64,000 nucleotides of DNA, taken from Methylococcaceae bacterium TMED69 (GTDB lineage Bacteria > Pseudomonadota > Gammaproteobacteria > Ga0077536). How positions within the stretch are numbered: position 1 is the stretch's first letter; each line of letters starts with the position of its first letter. Position numbers and translations under genes: made by a program. The DNA lies in NCBI GenBank assembly GCA_002170535.1, contig NHDW01000009.1, positions 7,021 through 71,020 of the forward strand, read 5' to 3'. Under the pieces are notes generated by a model. The model had not been told where the DNA came from. It searched no databases and saw nothing but the letters and a program-made list of their open reading frames with translations. Below, in pieces: positions 17,494-26,727 of the stretch.

Positions 17494-20400
17494 CTAATGG
17501 AAATCTCTTGAATTTAAATTTAAATCTGAAATTAAATGGCTAATATTCGATAATTTTTCAACAACAATATGAGCAACATTGTTTTGAATTTGCAATTTGC
17601 CTTTACATTTAATTATACATGATTTGAGTATTGTTTTCCTAAATAAACTAGCTAAATTAGGCCAAATAACTAAGTTAATAAATCCGAGCTCATCTTCTAA
17701 TGTTAAAAACACAACACCTGCTGCAGTCTTAGGCTTTTGCCGACTAATTACCAGACCTATTACCTCTACACTATCTCCGTTTTTTGAGAGCATTAAATCC
17801 TGTGATGATAAAAATTTTTCATTTTTAATCTTAGACTTTAGTATCAAGATAGGGTGCTCCCCAAGCGATGCGCCATAAGATTTATAATCCATTTTACAAG
17901 AATCTATTTCACTCAAACTATTTAACATTGGAGATGAGAGATCATTATTTTTAACCGAATCAAGCAGGCCACCCTCCCCTTTTAATATTATGCTTTGCCA
18001 TACAGCCTCATATCTATTATGAACCAAAGAGGAAAAAGCGCCAGACTGAGCTATCAATGAGGATTGTTTTCTATCAATCTTAATATTTGAAATAAGATCT
18101 TCAATATTTTTAATATCTATCTGATTTCTTTTTCTTATAATTTCATCGATCACAGATCTTTTAATACCTATTATCATGATAAACCCGAGGCGGAGTGAAA
18201 GCTTAGAGCTTTTTGATCCCTTCTCAACAGTACAGAACCATTTACTTTTTTTAATATCAATAGGCTTAACTTCAACATTATGCGCCAAACAATCATTAAT
18301 AATTTGCGATGATGAATAAAAACCCATTGGTTGACTATTTAAAAGACTAGCTGCAAATATCTCTGGATGATGCCTTTTTAACCAAGCGGAAGCATAGGCA
18401 ATGAGAGCAAAGCTTGCCGCATGAGATTCTGGAAATCCATATTCTGCGAAACCTTTGATTCGATCAAATAAATCTTTTGAGAAACCCTCGCTATAACCTC
18501 GATTTATCATTCCTCGGATTAATTTTTTGTGAAATGAATCAAATATTTCATCTTTATCCCATGAAGATAGTGCTCTGCGCAATTCATCTGCTTCACCTGC
18601 AGTAAATCCCGCAGCAACAACCGCTAATCTAATAATTTGCTCCTGAAAAAGAGGAACACCAAGTGTCCTTTCCAAAACCGACCTAATAGCATGGTCAGGA
18701 TAAAAAACCTTTTCAAGACCATCTCTACGTCTAAGGTAAGGGTGCACCATGTCGCCCTGTATAGGGCCAGGTCTTATAAGCGCTATTTCTATGACTAAAT
18801 CGTAATAGCAGTTAGGCTTTAATCTGGGTAACATAGCCATTTGCGCTCTTGACTCTATTTGGAACACACCTACAGTATCTGCTTTTTGAATCATTTGAAA
18901 AGTAGCAACATCATTATCTGGAATATCACAAAATGAAAACGGTTTTTTGTGAATCTCTTCTATTAATAAGAAACTTTTTTTTAAAACCGTAAGCATCCCT
19001 AAACCCAAACAATCAAATTTTAAAATATGCATAAAATCTAGATCGTTTTTATCCCACTGTATTACAGTTCGATTATCCATTGAGGCTATTTCTATAGGAA
19101 CTATGTCACTTAGTTTATTTTTCGAAATAACAAAACCGCCAACATGTTGCGAAAGGTGCCGCGGAAAACCTATTAAATCTCTAACTAGATAAAATAAAGC
19201 TTCCTTTCTTGTTTTAAAAGAACCTGTAAAATCTAAATTTTCACAATTATTTTCCAAAGAAAATTGATTAATAAGACTATAAATTTCATCACTACCAAAA
19301 TCTAATACTTTAGCGACATCTCTTATGGCACTCTTAATTTTATATGTAACAACACTTGCAGCTATAGCAGCCCGCTGTCTTCCATAACGTTCATATATAT
19401 ATTGTATAACTTCTTCTCGACGCCCACTTTCGAAATCCACATCAATATCTGGTGGTTCATTTCTTTCTCTTGAGACAAATCTTTCAAATAACATTTCAAT
19501 TCTTGATGGATCAACTTCCGTTATACCTAAGCAGTAACAGATTACAGAATTAGCAGCAGATCCCCTGCCCTGACATAAAATCCCTTGTGATTTAGCAAAA
19601 GAAACAATATCTTCGACTGTAATGAAAAAATTCTCATAATTAAGTTCAGAAACTAAAGAAAACTCATGCTCAATCAATTCTCTTATCGCTTTACTCTCGC
19701 CATGAGGCCATCTATTCTTTATTCCTTTTTCTAATAAATAACGAAGATAACTTTTAGTAGTATATGTTTTAGGTACAACAATGTCAGAATACTCACAATT
19801 AATCTCGCCCAAGTCGAAAGTACATCGATTGGCGATAATTAAACTTTCTTTTATAAAAGAAACAGGGTAAAGCCTTTCTAACCTACTCAAAGGCCTTAAA
19901 TATCTTTCAGAATTATTAAAAAGACAATCAGGCTGAAGTTCTGAAATTTTAGCATTGTTTCTTATAGCTGCAATAGTGTCAAGAAGGAACCTTCTTTGAG
20001 GTATATGCATATGCACATCACCTATAGCAGTTATAGGAATTTTATATTTATCACTAACTTGAATTAGAAGATTTTCAATATTTTGACGATTGCCTTCATA
20101 GTGATTGCTCAGGCCGATCCAGAAATTTTCAGGGAACACACTTTTTAGTTTCTTAATAGATTTTTCTACATCTATAATATCTAAACATTTAGCTATTATT
20201 ATTGTTTCCTTTAAACTTAAAACATCATCTAATACAATCTTGTAATTGCCTTTAGATTCTCTGAAACGCCCTTTTGTTATTAGGCTAGAAATTTCTTTAT
20301 AAGACTGCTTGCTGCTAGCTAATAAAATTAAATTTAAGTTTTCATGGACCTTAAATTCCGATCCAACAATCATTTTTATTTTATGTTTTTTCGCGGACTT

Positions 20401-20577
20401 ATATGCCCGAACAATTCCGGAAAAAGAGCATTCATCGGTTATTGCTATCGCTGAATAACCGATAGTTGCAGCTGTCTCTACTAGTTCTTCAGGATGAGAA
20501 GCTCCTTTTAAAAAAGAAAAATTTGTTATGCAATTTAACTCGGCATAATTAATTTTTTTTTTGTTAAAATTAAACAT
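17494..20577 (-). CDS. dnaE2: Error-prone DNA polymerase III alpha subunit DnaE2 (ImuC)
   Basis: A 1027-residue C-family polymerase for translesion synthesis. It opens with a PHP domain (AELNCITNFSFLKGASHPEEL, residues 12-32), where the first metal-binding His usual in the motif ELHC is Asn15. The polymerase core has CQGRGSAANS, the catalytic pair in DIDVDFES, and FDCLGLGML with the third acidic residue; helix-hairpin-helix and OB-fold parts follow. The length matches DnaE2 rather than replicative DnaE (about 1160). A consensus LexA box lies 20 bases before the ATG. No imuA or imuB, the usual partners, is adjacent. By eye it is more AT-rich than its neighbours. It precedes serC by 41 bases. 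Confidence 0.93.
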   Translation of the reverse strand: MFNFNKKKINYAELNCITNFSFLKGASHPEELVETAATIGYSAIAITDECSFSGIVRAYKSAKKHKIKMIVGSEFKVHENLNLILLASSKQSYKEISSLITKGRFRESKGNYKIVLDDVLSLKETIIIAKCLDIIDVEKSIKKLKSVFPENFWIGLSNHYEGNRQNIENLLIQVSDKYKIPITAIGDVHMHIPQRRFLLDTIAAIRNNAKISELQPDCLFNNSERYLRPLSRLERLYPVSFIKESLIIANRCTFDLGEINCEYSDIVVPKTYTTKSYLRYLLEKGIKNRWPHGESKAIRELIEHEFSLVSELNYENFFITVEDIVSFAKSQGILCQGRGSAANSVICYCLGITEVDPSRIEMLFERFVSRERNEPPDIDVDFESGRREEVIQYIYERYGRQRAAIAASVVTYKIKSAIRDVAKVLDFGSDEIYSLINQFSLENNCENLDFTGSFKTRKEALFYLVRDLIGFPRHLSQHVGGFVISKNKLSDIVPIEIASMDNRTVIQWDKNDLDFMHILKFDCLGLGMLTVLKKSFLLIEEIHKKPFSFCDIPDNDVATFQMIQKADTVGVFQIESRAQMAMLPRLKPNCYYDLVIEIALIRPGPIQGDMVHPYLRRRDGLEKVFYPDHAIRSVLERTLGVPLFQEQIIRLAVVAAGFTAGEADELRRALSSWDKDEIFDSFHKKLIRGMINRGYSEGFSKDLFDRIKGFAEYGFPESHAASFALIAYASAWLKRHHPEIFAASLLNSQPMGFYSSSQIINDCLAHNVEVKPIDIKKSKWFCTVEKGSKSSKLSLRLGFIMIIGIKRSVIDEIIRKRNQIDIKNIEDLISNIKIDRKQSSLIAQSGAFSSLVHNRYEAVWQSIILKGEGGLLDSVKNNDLSSPMLNSLSEIDSCKMDYKSYGASLGEHPILILKSKIKNEKFLSSQDLMLSKNGDSVEVIGLVISRQKPKTAAGVVFLTLEDELGFINLVIWPNLASLFRKTILKSCIIKCKGKLQIQNNVAHIVVEKLSNISHLISDLNLNSRDFH

Positions 20578-20596
20578 AGCAATTGATTTAAATATA

Positions 20597-20616
20597 TACT
20601 GTTAATTATAACAGTA
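20597..20616. promoter_or_regulatory. LexA (SOS) box upstream of dnaE2
   Basis: TACTGTTAATTATAACAGTA matches the gammaproteobacterial SOS box TACTG-N10-CAGTA exactly in both arms (CTGT at 20599, ACAG at 20611). It sits 20 bases upstream of the dnaE2 start and about 98 bases upstream of the divergent aminotransferase. LexA bound here would block dnaE2 transcription until DNA damage; read-through could also lift serC and serA. Confidence 0.9.
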
Positions 20617-20713
20617 TATATTAAAAATCACTATATTATCCATTAATTAATTTACTATAAAAATCTTGTGTAATTTCAGCTATACTTAGTCCACTCGGAT
20701 AATAAAGAAGCAA

Positions 20714-21904
20714 ATGATGTTTGAAAATATATCACCTCTAACAGCCGATCCTATTCTCGGCCTCATGGCGGAATTCAGAAACGACAAAAGAGAAAAGAAA
20801 ATTGATCTTGGGGTCGGAGTATATCGAGACGATCACGGGAATACCCCAATAATGCGAGCTGTAAAAGAAGCAGAAAAACAAAAATTAACAATCGAATCAA
20901 CTAAATCTTATATCGGCCCTAATGGCTCGGAACGTTATAATGAACTTATTCAAAATATGACACTGGGATCAAATCATGTGGTAATAAAAGATCGCCGCAT
21001 TGCTACAATTCAAACACCAGGTGGTTGCGGTGCACTGAAAATAGGGGCAGAACTAATTAAAAAAGTTAAAGGAAACTCAACAGTATGGGTGAGTTCACCC
21101 ACCTGGGCCAATCATATCCCATTACTGGGTGGTGCCGGCCTCAAAATTAATGACTATCACTATTATTGCCCTGTAACAAAGCGAATTAATAAATCAAAAA
21201 TGTTTGAAACCCTCGAAAAGGCGTCTGATGGGGATATCATTCTGGTTCATGGTTGCTGCCATAACCCTTCTGGTGTTGATCTAGATGAAGAAGATTGGAA
21301 GAATCTGACAGAACTACTAGCAAGAAAAAACCTACTTCCTTTTATTGATCTAGCTTACCAAGGACTTGGTGACGGCCTAGAAGAAGATGTTACGGGTATC
21401 AGAAAACTCTTATCCATTATACCTGAAGCGCTAGTAGCTTGCTCCTACTCAAAAAACTTTGGATTGTACAGAGAACGGACTGGTGGTCTACATGTCATAC
21501 TAAGTTCAGCTGACATAACAAATGCAGTATCCGGTCAATTAGGTTCAATAGCTCGTGGTATTTATTCAATGCCTCCAGCACATGGCGCATTCTTAGTCGA
21601 ACAAATTTTAGATGATGGTTGTCTTAAATCAATCTGGACCGGCGAACTAAACGAAATGCGAGGCAGGATATCAAATTTAAGAATGAAACTTGCGACAGAG
21701 CTAAGTGAAGCTACAAATTTAGACTTTAATTTTATTATGAATCAAAAAGGGATGTTCTCATTTTTGGGAATCTCTAAAGAGCAAATTGATATACTGAAAA
21801 ATAAACATGCCATTTATATGGTTGACTCTAGTCGTATAAATGTTGCAGGATTAAATTCGAATAATCTAGACTTTTTTGTTCAAGGAGTTAAAGCAGTAGT
21901 CTAA
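20714..21904 (+). CDS. Aromatic-amino-acid/aspartate aminotransferase (class I, TyrB/AspC type)
   Basis: A 396-residue fold-type I PLP enzyme with the AspC/TyrB signatures: the opening MFENISPLTADPILGLM, DLGVGVYRDDHGNTPIM near 36-52, TIQTPGGCGALK, HGCCHNPSGVDLD, FIDLAYQGLGDG with the PLP-binding Asp/Tyr, and SYSKNFGLYRER containing the Schiff-base Lys247. The conserved C-terminal arginine that binds the substrate alpha-carboxylate is in the SSRINVAGLN block. It transfers amino groups between aspartate or aromatic amino acids and 2-oxoglutarate; the choice between them is not clear. Start is one of two adjacent ATGs at 20714/20717. Confidence 0.9.
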   Translation: MMFENISPLTADPILGLMAEFRNDKREKKIDLGVGVYRDDHGNTPIMRAVKEAEKQKLTIESTKSYIGPNGSERYNELIQNMTLGSNHVVIKDRRIATIQTPGGCGALKIGAELIKKVKGNSTVWVSSPTWANHIPLLGGAGLKINDYHYYCPVTKRINKSKMFETLEKASDGDIILVHGCCHNPSGVDLDEEDWKNLTELLARKNLLPFIDLAYQGLGDGLEEDVTGIRKLLSIIPEALVACSYSKNFGLYRERTGGLHVILSSADITNAVSGQLGSIARGIYSMPPAHGAFLVEQILDDGCLKSIWTGELNEMRGRISNLRMKLATELSEATNLDFNFIMNQKGMFSFLGISKEQIDILKNKHAIYMVDSSRINVAGLNSNNLDFFVQGVKAVV

Positions 21905-21909
21905 CTTGC

Positions 21910-22638
21910 CTATCTGTGAACAACCTTTTTTACATTGCTCTCTAACATCGAACCTATAACTACTTTATTAAATCTTTGAGTAATTGCTAAAGCCATCTCA
22001 GCTATTTCAATTGCATCTTTCAGTTCTCTTTTCGAATCCGCCATATTTATCAATGGTAATATTGTACGTGTATTTGAGTTTTTTAAAAACCCGTTCTCAG
22101 ACACCATCAAATGTACTATATGTTCTTTTGTAATCAAACATCCTGGTGACTCTAGCCAAAGTTCACAAAGCTTATCAACTCTATGAGCAATTCGCGGAGT
22201 CAACTTCTTTCCGAGTACTTTAATAGAAACGATGGGTACTACCAAATCACAAGAATTTGGAATAATTGGTTCATCATCATTAGGACATTTTATAAGTTTT
22301 GCTCTAGCACCATCTGCTTTACAAATCAAAAAGTCAAATTTTTTTGAAAGCCAGACACTATCTAGCTCTGTATTGGATAACCCTTCGACTCTTCCCTCTT
22401 TATCCGATTTTTTGTGAAATGCAACGACTCTATCTAAACGATTCAATTTAAATTTTTTCTCCGGTCCGAGGTCTACTATCTTATCAACTCTGCTATCATC
22501 GTATTCGTACATTCTTGTTGTAGAGGATAAAGCCAGCCGTCCGTTAATAAATTTGCTTAGTGCATACATAAGAGTCTTTTTTCCTCCCGCTCCTACCAGC
22601 GAAATAAAGCCTTTTGTTGATTCTAGAAAGACATTCAT
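21910..22638 (-). CDS. yqeC: YqeC-family protein (selenium-dependent molybdenum hydroxylase maturation)
   Basis: From the ATG at 22638 it has 242 residues; an ATG at 22695 would add 19 without family similarity. The N-terminal P-loop-like FISLVGAGGKKTLMY, the SSTTRMYEY segment and KADGARAKLIKCPNDDEPIIP identify the YqeC family. YqeC is known from comparative genomics as a companion of yqeB and selD in genomes thought to make a selenium-containing molybdenum hydroxylase cofactor. The window holds selD at 54292, 32 kb away, but no yqeB, selA or selB. The P-loop has GKKT where GKTT is usual. Its stop is 5 bases from the convergent aminotransferase stop. Confidence 0.82.
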   Translation of the reverse strand: MNVFLESTKGFISLVGAGGKKTLMYALSKFINGRLALSSTTRMYEYDDSRVDKIVDLGPEKKFKLNRLDRVVAFHKKSDKEGRVEGLSNTELDSVWLSKKFDFLICKADGARAKLIKCPNDDEPIIPNSCDLVVPIVSIKVLGKKLTPRIAHRVDKLCELWLESPGCLITKEHIVHLMVSENGFLKNSNTRTILPLINMADSKRELKDAIEIAEMALAITQRFNKVVIGSMLESNVKKVVHR

Positions 22639-22732
22639 AATAAAACTGATCTCATAGCCTGAATATGGTTTAATACTTTGATAAAAACAAGACATCGATT
22701 AAAAAATTAAATTAATTCGGAACAAATCTCAA

Positions 22733-23770
22733 GTGGAAGTTTTTACGACTATTGACCAAAAAAATTTAAATTTAGCCTCAAGTTCCGCATTAGGCGCTGA
22801 AGCCCTAGGTTTTGATGGCATTTATACATTAGAAAACAAACATGACCCTTATCTACCATTAGCTTCAGCAACCGTTACAACAGAGAAAATCTCTCTGCTC
22901 ACTGGCATTGCACTGTCGTTCACTAGGTCTCCGATGCTTACAGCAAATCTCGCATGGGACCTCCAAGTTTCTTCTGATGGCCGTTTCATACTAGGCTTAG
23001 GTCCGCAAATAAAGGCCCACAACGTCAGGAGGTTTAGCGTTCCATGGTCCGCACCGGCTCCCAGAATGAAAGAATATGTGCTAGCTATCAGGCATATCTG
23101 GAATTGCTGGAAAAACGGAGCTAAATTAGACTTTCAAGGTAAATTTTACAAATTAGATTTAATGCCCCCTAATTTTGTTCCAGAAAAAAGCAATGTCAAA
23201 CCTCCCCCCATCTTTTTAGGAGCCGTAGGACCTTCAATGATGCAGGTTGCCGGAGAGGTGGCGGATGGTGTAATACTTCACCCCCTTTGCACTGAGAAAT
23301 ATTACAACAAGGTTGTACTCCCAAATCTTACTTTGGGATTAAAGAAAGCAAAAAAAAAGCGTGAGAATTTCAAGGTCGTAGGAGGAAGGTTTTTCAATAC
23401 AGGGAGGTCTGAGGATGATGTAAACCTTAAACGAAAATGGGCAAGAGAAAGGATTGCATTTTACTCATCTACGCCAGCTTACTGGCCCGTCTTAGAATCG
23501 GAAGGGATTGAAGAACTAGGACCCGTCCTAAGGGATTTGACCCGGCAAGGAAAATGGAGCGAAATGGCAGGAATTGTTCCAGAAAACTTTGTTGAAGCCT
23601 GTTGCCTGAATGGCACACACACAGAAATCGCAGAGCACGTAAACAAAAAGGTCGCACAGCAAATTGATACAATTTTAGTAAGTCAAAGTTATGAGCAACA
23701 GATATGGCTCCCAACAGAAACCCTTAATTCTTTGCGATCAATTAACACTCCATTTAAAAAATATATTTAA
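22733..23770 (+). CDS. LLM-class (F420-dependent-type) oxidoreductase, TIGR03617-like
   Basis: A 345-residue luciferase-like TIM-barrel protein starting at GTG with only a weak ribosome-binding site. Its pattern (ALGFDGIYTLENKHDPYLPLASA, ISLLTGIALSFTRSPM, GRFILGLGPQIKAHNVRRF, PPIFLGAVGPSMMQVAGEVADG) is the same as in the gene at 32289-33326, so the two are paralogues of the TIGR03617-type LLM group. Many relatives in actinobacteria use F420; whether this organism makes F420 cannot be seen, and FMN is the alternative. It heads a plus-strand run with an exported unknown protein, GST, TusA-like and NUDIX genes. Confidence 0.85.
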   Translation: MEVFTTIDQKNLNLASSSALGAEALGFDGIYTLENKHDPYLPLASATVTTEKISLLTGIALSFTRSPMLTANLAWDLQVSSDGRFILGLGPQIKAHNVRRFSVPWSAPAPRMKEYVLAIRHIWNCWKNGAKLDFQGKFYKLDLMPPNFVPEKSNVKPPPIFLGAVGPSMMQVAGEVADGVILHPLCTEKYYNKVVLPNLTLGLKKAKKKRENFKVVGGRFFNTGRSEDDVNLKRKWARERIAFYSSTPAYWPVLESEGIEELGPVLRDLTRQGKWSEMAGIVPENFVEACCLNGTHTEIAEHVNKKVAQQIDTILVSQSYEQQIWLPTETLNSLRSINTPFKKYI

Positions 23771-23793
23771 AAAAATCAACAGAGGAATATATT

Positions 23794-25191
23794 ATGCGTT
23801 TATATAGCAAAATCACTAGAAGAGCATTCTTCTATTTGATTGGATTACTTTTTGCCGGAATCAGTTCGGCGAAGTCAGTAAATATTCTTGGAACTAAACA
23901 TAACAGAATAAAAGAGTGGAATGATATTCTTAAGGAGGCAAAAAAATTCCCTTTCATAAAAGCCTTATATTCGAGAAGATCGCGCCGTTTCGGTTGGGGT
24001 ATGGAAATTCCCTCTGGCCCTTTAAAATTCAAATCCGACAAACCTCCAATCGGGTTAGATGCTTTCGAGAATGCCTTTATTATTTCGTCTGGTATAGGGA
24101 TCTCAGGCTGGCATAACGGAATTCCCTTTTCCTCATCGCAAGATGGGCTTTGTAGCTATAACGTAAGATTTACTGGAAGAACATTTCCTTGCACAGCCGG
24201 AATTGGAAATATGGATTTATTCTACACAAACGATAATGGAACCTACTTCGTTTCTACCAGAAATGGAGACGGAAGCAACCCTTGGAAGATTTCACAAGAT
24301 AGCGAAGCAGAAAAGTTGATTGCCCAAGTAAATGAGCATACTAAAAAATTGAGCAACACTAGGATTCAACTAAGCAGAGACGGTACTAATTTTAGCGCAC
24401 ACAATATATGGAATGGTAATAAAGAAGGTTCTACTTTATACATACCCGTAAGCAATGTAGCTGAACAGTTGATAGCTATGCTTTTTATTGTTGTAGAGTC
24501 AGGCTATTTAGTCTATGACGACCTAAGCAAAAGGAACGCAGGAAATCTAACGAAATATTTAAATAGTCAACTACTTCAAAAAGATAGAAAATATCCCCTT
24601 TCCTATCTTGAACAATATACCCTTACGCAATGTGCGGTAGAGATGGGTACCATGGGTCAAAATATGGCTTTATCTCTGCAACCATTGGGGCTAGGAGGAT
24701 GGTTTTATTCAGGTATAAACCCTTTCTCTATAATGGGTTTAAAAGTTAAAAAAGGTCAGCCCGGACTTGGATTTAACTTTGAATTTAATGACGATTGGGG
24801 CGTCCCAAACCCGACAGGTATTTCAGATCTATATCATTCTATGTCACCCCCACATTTCAACTCAATGACCGAGGCCGTAGATATGTTTATCGAGAAAAAA
24901 TTTGGGGAAAATGGTGCTTTTAGAGGACAAAATCATCCATACAAAAATGATACATTTACCGACAATGCCAATCTACCAAGTAAAGAAACTATTGAGTGTG
25001 TAAGCGAAATAGCAGAGTACATATACAAAGAATACGGCAAATTTCCAGGCACTGTTCCCAGCATTTTTGTCAGGTATTATATTCAGGCTCAACGGTTAGA
25101 AACTGATTATTACGATAAATTTTTTAAGCCAGGGGCATATACTGAAACACACAAAGCGAATGTCGAAAGATGGAGCAGACAAGATATTTAA
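23794..25191 (+). CDS. Exported protein of unknown function with Tat-like signal; weak nitroreductase-like features
   Basis: A 465-residue protein I do not recognise with certainty. The N-terminus has TRRAFF followed by a hydrophobic stretch ending in GISSAKS near residue 27, which resembles a twin-arginine signal peptide and so predicts folded export, often with a bound cofactor. Residues about 57-90 (YSRRSRRFGWGMEIPSGPL) and a later MALSLQPLGLGGWF recall the RRS and GLG motifs of the nitroreductase fold; this is a suggestion only. There are no CXXCH motifs and no other membrane segment. A GAGGAAT site precedes the ATG. It follows an LLM gene and precedes a GST. The product may be a flavoprotein acting outside the cytoplasm. 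Confidence 0.55.
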   Translation: MRLYSKITRRAFFYLIGLLFAGISSAKSVNILGTKHNRIKEWNDILKEAKKFPFIKALYSRRSRRFGWGMEIPSGPLKFKSDKPPIGLDAFENAFIISSGIGISGWHNGIPFSSSQDGLCSYNVRFTGRTFPCTAGIGNMDLFYTNDNGTYFVSTRNGDGSNPWKISQDSEAEKLIAQVNEHTKKLSNTRIQLSRDGTNFSAHNIWNGNKEGSTLYIPVSNVAEQLIAMLFIVVESGYLVYDDLSKRNAGNLTKYLNSQLLQKDRKYPLSYLEQYTLTQCAVEMGTMGQNMALSLQPLGLGGWFYSGINPFSIMGLKVKKGQPGLGFNFEFNDDWGVPNPTGISDLYHSMSPPHFNSMTEAVDMFIEKKFGENGAFRGQNHPYKNDTFTDNANLPSKETIECVSEIAEYIYKEYGKFPGTVPSIFVRYYIQAQRLETDYYDKFFKPGAYTETHKANVERWSRQDI

Positions 25192-25192
25192 A

Positions 25193-25834
25193 ATGCTACT
25201 TTATCTAGCCGAAGGACCATCATCGAGAGTAGTTGAGATTTTTCTTATCGAAAGTGGGCTCAAAATCGAAAAGAAAATAATTAATCTTGCTAGAGACGAG
25301 AATCTTCAACCAGACTTTTTGAAATTAAATCCTCTTGGACAGGTTCCCTGCTTAGATATTGGAAACAATACTATTAGTGAGAGCGTGGCAATTTGTGAAT
25401 ATCTAGAAAAGGTAGGGCTATCAGATAGCCGCCTATTTGGACAAACAGAAATAGAAAACGCCTTAATCAAGATGTGGCAACGTAGGATTGATCTATACAT
25501 ATGGCAAAACATATATTTCTCATATCAATCATCCATAGGCCTAGAGATCTATAAAACAAAAACGCTTACACTGCCAGATTCTTCAGAAGCGTTTGCACGA
25601 ATCGCTTATGATCGCCTCAAGATTTTCGATGACCAACTAAAAGACAACCTATGGATTGGAGGAGATGACTTCTCAATTTGCGATGTATCTCTGTTTTCAA
25701 TATTAGACTTTGGTTTACATAATAAACAACCATTTGATTCAAGCCTTCTGAGGCTAAACGTTTGGTTCTCTACTATGATGACACGCGATAGCATACATGA
25801 AAGCAAACTCAATCTGGAGATGACGAATGAATAA
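25193..25834 (+). CDS. Glutathione S-transferase family protein
   Basis: From the ATG at 25193, one base after the previous stop, it has 213 residues. An upstream in-frame start at 25160 would overlap the previous gene. The N-terminal thioredoxin-like domain has the Ser-containing LAEGPSSRV (residues 5-13, the position of the catalytic Ser/Cys), the cis-Pro segment PLGQVPCLDI and ISESVAICEYLE, which binds the glutathione gamma-glutamyl group. The C-terminal helical domain includes DNLWIGGDDFSICDVSLFS, the usual N-capping box. Substrate is unknown; detoxification or ring cleavage are both common. The stop overlaps the TusA-like start by 8 bases. Confidence 0.87.
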   Translation: MLLYLAEGPSSRVVEIFLIESGLKIEKKIINLARDENLQPDFLKLNPLGQVPCLDIGNNTISESVAICEYLEKVGLSDSRLFGQTEIENALIKMWQRRIDLYIWQNIYFSYQSSIGLEIYKTKTLTLPDSSEAFARIAYDRLKIFDDQLKDNLWIGGDDFSICDVSLFSILDFGLHNKQPFDSSLLRLNVWFSTMMTRDSIHESKLNLEMTNE

Positions 25835-26063
25835 TAGAATTAAAAAAATTCTTGATACTAAAGGACTCAATTGTCCTTTACCTTTGTTAAAAACAAAAAA
25901 AGCTTTACTTTCAATTACACAAAACGAGGTCCTTGAAGTATATGCGACTGATCCTGGAGCTGAAAAAGACTTAAAAAGCTTATGCGAGATCACGAATTAC
26001 GAATTACTATTATTCGAAATTGCAGCTGATGGGACTCTAAAATTTCAAATTATAAAAAAATGA
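25827..26063 (+). CDS. TusA/SirA-family sulfur carrier protein
   Basis: A 78-residue protein with the TusA signature: LDTKGLNCPLPLLKTKKAL at 10-28, where Cys18 followed by Pro is the persulfide-carrying residue, then EVLEVYATDPGAEKDL. TusA proteins pass sulfur to tRNA thiolation or to sulfur oxidation, molybdenum-cofactor and selenium pathways. The gene overlaps the GST upstream by 8 bases and the NUDIX gene downstream by 4, so it is part of a tight operon. Which sulfur pathway it serves is not shown. Confidence 0.9.
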   Translation: MNNRIKKILDTKGLNCPLPLLKTKKALLSITQNEVLEVYATDPGAEKDLKSLCEITNYELLLFEIAADGTLKFQIIKK

Positions 26064-26719
26064 ACAGAACAGGTAAAATCATTAGGCCCGTTGATGCTGC
26101 CAGTCTCGTTATCTATAAAAAAAAAGAGGGGCAGATAAAAGTTTTAATGGGGAGACGGGGGAATAGTGCGAAATTTCAACCCGGGTACTATGTGTTCCCT
26201 GGAGGGGTCAAGGAAAGAACAGATTATACCACGAATTTTATAAATCACCTCGACAAAAAATCAATTAAAGATATGGGAGTATCCAATAGTATATCAAAGG
26301 CCCATGCACTAGCCATGACTTCTATTAGAGAAGCCTACGAGGAGGCTGGATTAGTTTTTGGGATACAACTTTCGGTTAATCAAAAAAAAAGTAACAAAAA
26401 TTGGCGATTCTTCCAAGAAAACAATATTTATCCTGATCTAGGTACCCTCGAGTACTTAGGCAGAGCAATAACCCCTTCCTACCTTCCCATCCGTTATCAC
26501 GCAAGATTTTTTTCCATTAATTTAGAAAACCTTTTTTGCACCAGTAAAATCGACGGTGAACTTGAGGATATCAAATGGATCGACCTAAACAAACCACTTA
26601 AAATAAAAATGATGGGTGTCCAAGAAATGATCTTAAAGGTTTTAAAAACAAGACTCCAAACCGGGAAGCTTGCTCCAAAATTTTTGTTTTTCAAATGGAA
26701 CAAAAAAAATATCGTTTAA
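26060..26719 (+). CDS. NUDIX hydrolase
   Basis: A 219-residue NUDIX-family hydrolase. The start strand has DAASLVIYKKKEGQIKVLMGRR, followed by PGYYVFPGGVKERTD. The catalytic part of the Nudix box is TSIREAYEEAGLVFG (REXXEEXG, about residues 92-106). The insertion between the glycine of the box and the REXXEE helix is longer than usual, as in the NUDT19/CoA-diphosphatase-like branch, so a CoA-ester diphosphate is a plausible substrate given the acyl-CoA genes nearby; this is inference. It overlaps the TusA-like gene by 4 bases and ends 8 bases from the convergent VOC gene. Confidence 0.88.
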   Translation: MNRTGKIIRPVDAASLVIYKKKEGQIKVLMGRRGNSAKFQPGYYVFPGGVKERTDYTTNFINHLDKKSIKDMGVSNSISKAHALAMTSIREAYEEAGLVFGIQLSVNQKKSNKNWRFFQENNIYPDLGTLEYLGRAITPSYLPIRYHARFFSINLENLFCTSKIDGELEDIKWIDLNKPLKIKMMGVQEMILKVLKTRLQTGKLAPKFLFFKWNKKNIV

Positions 26720-26727
26720 CCACTTCA

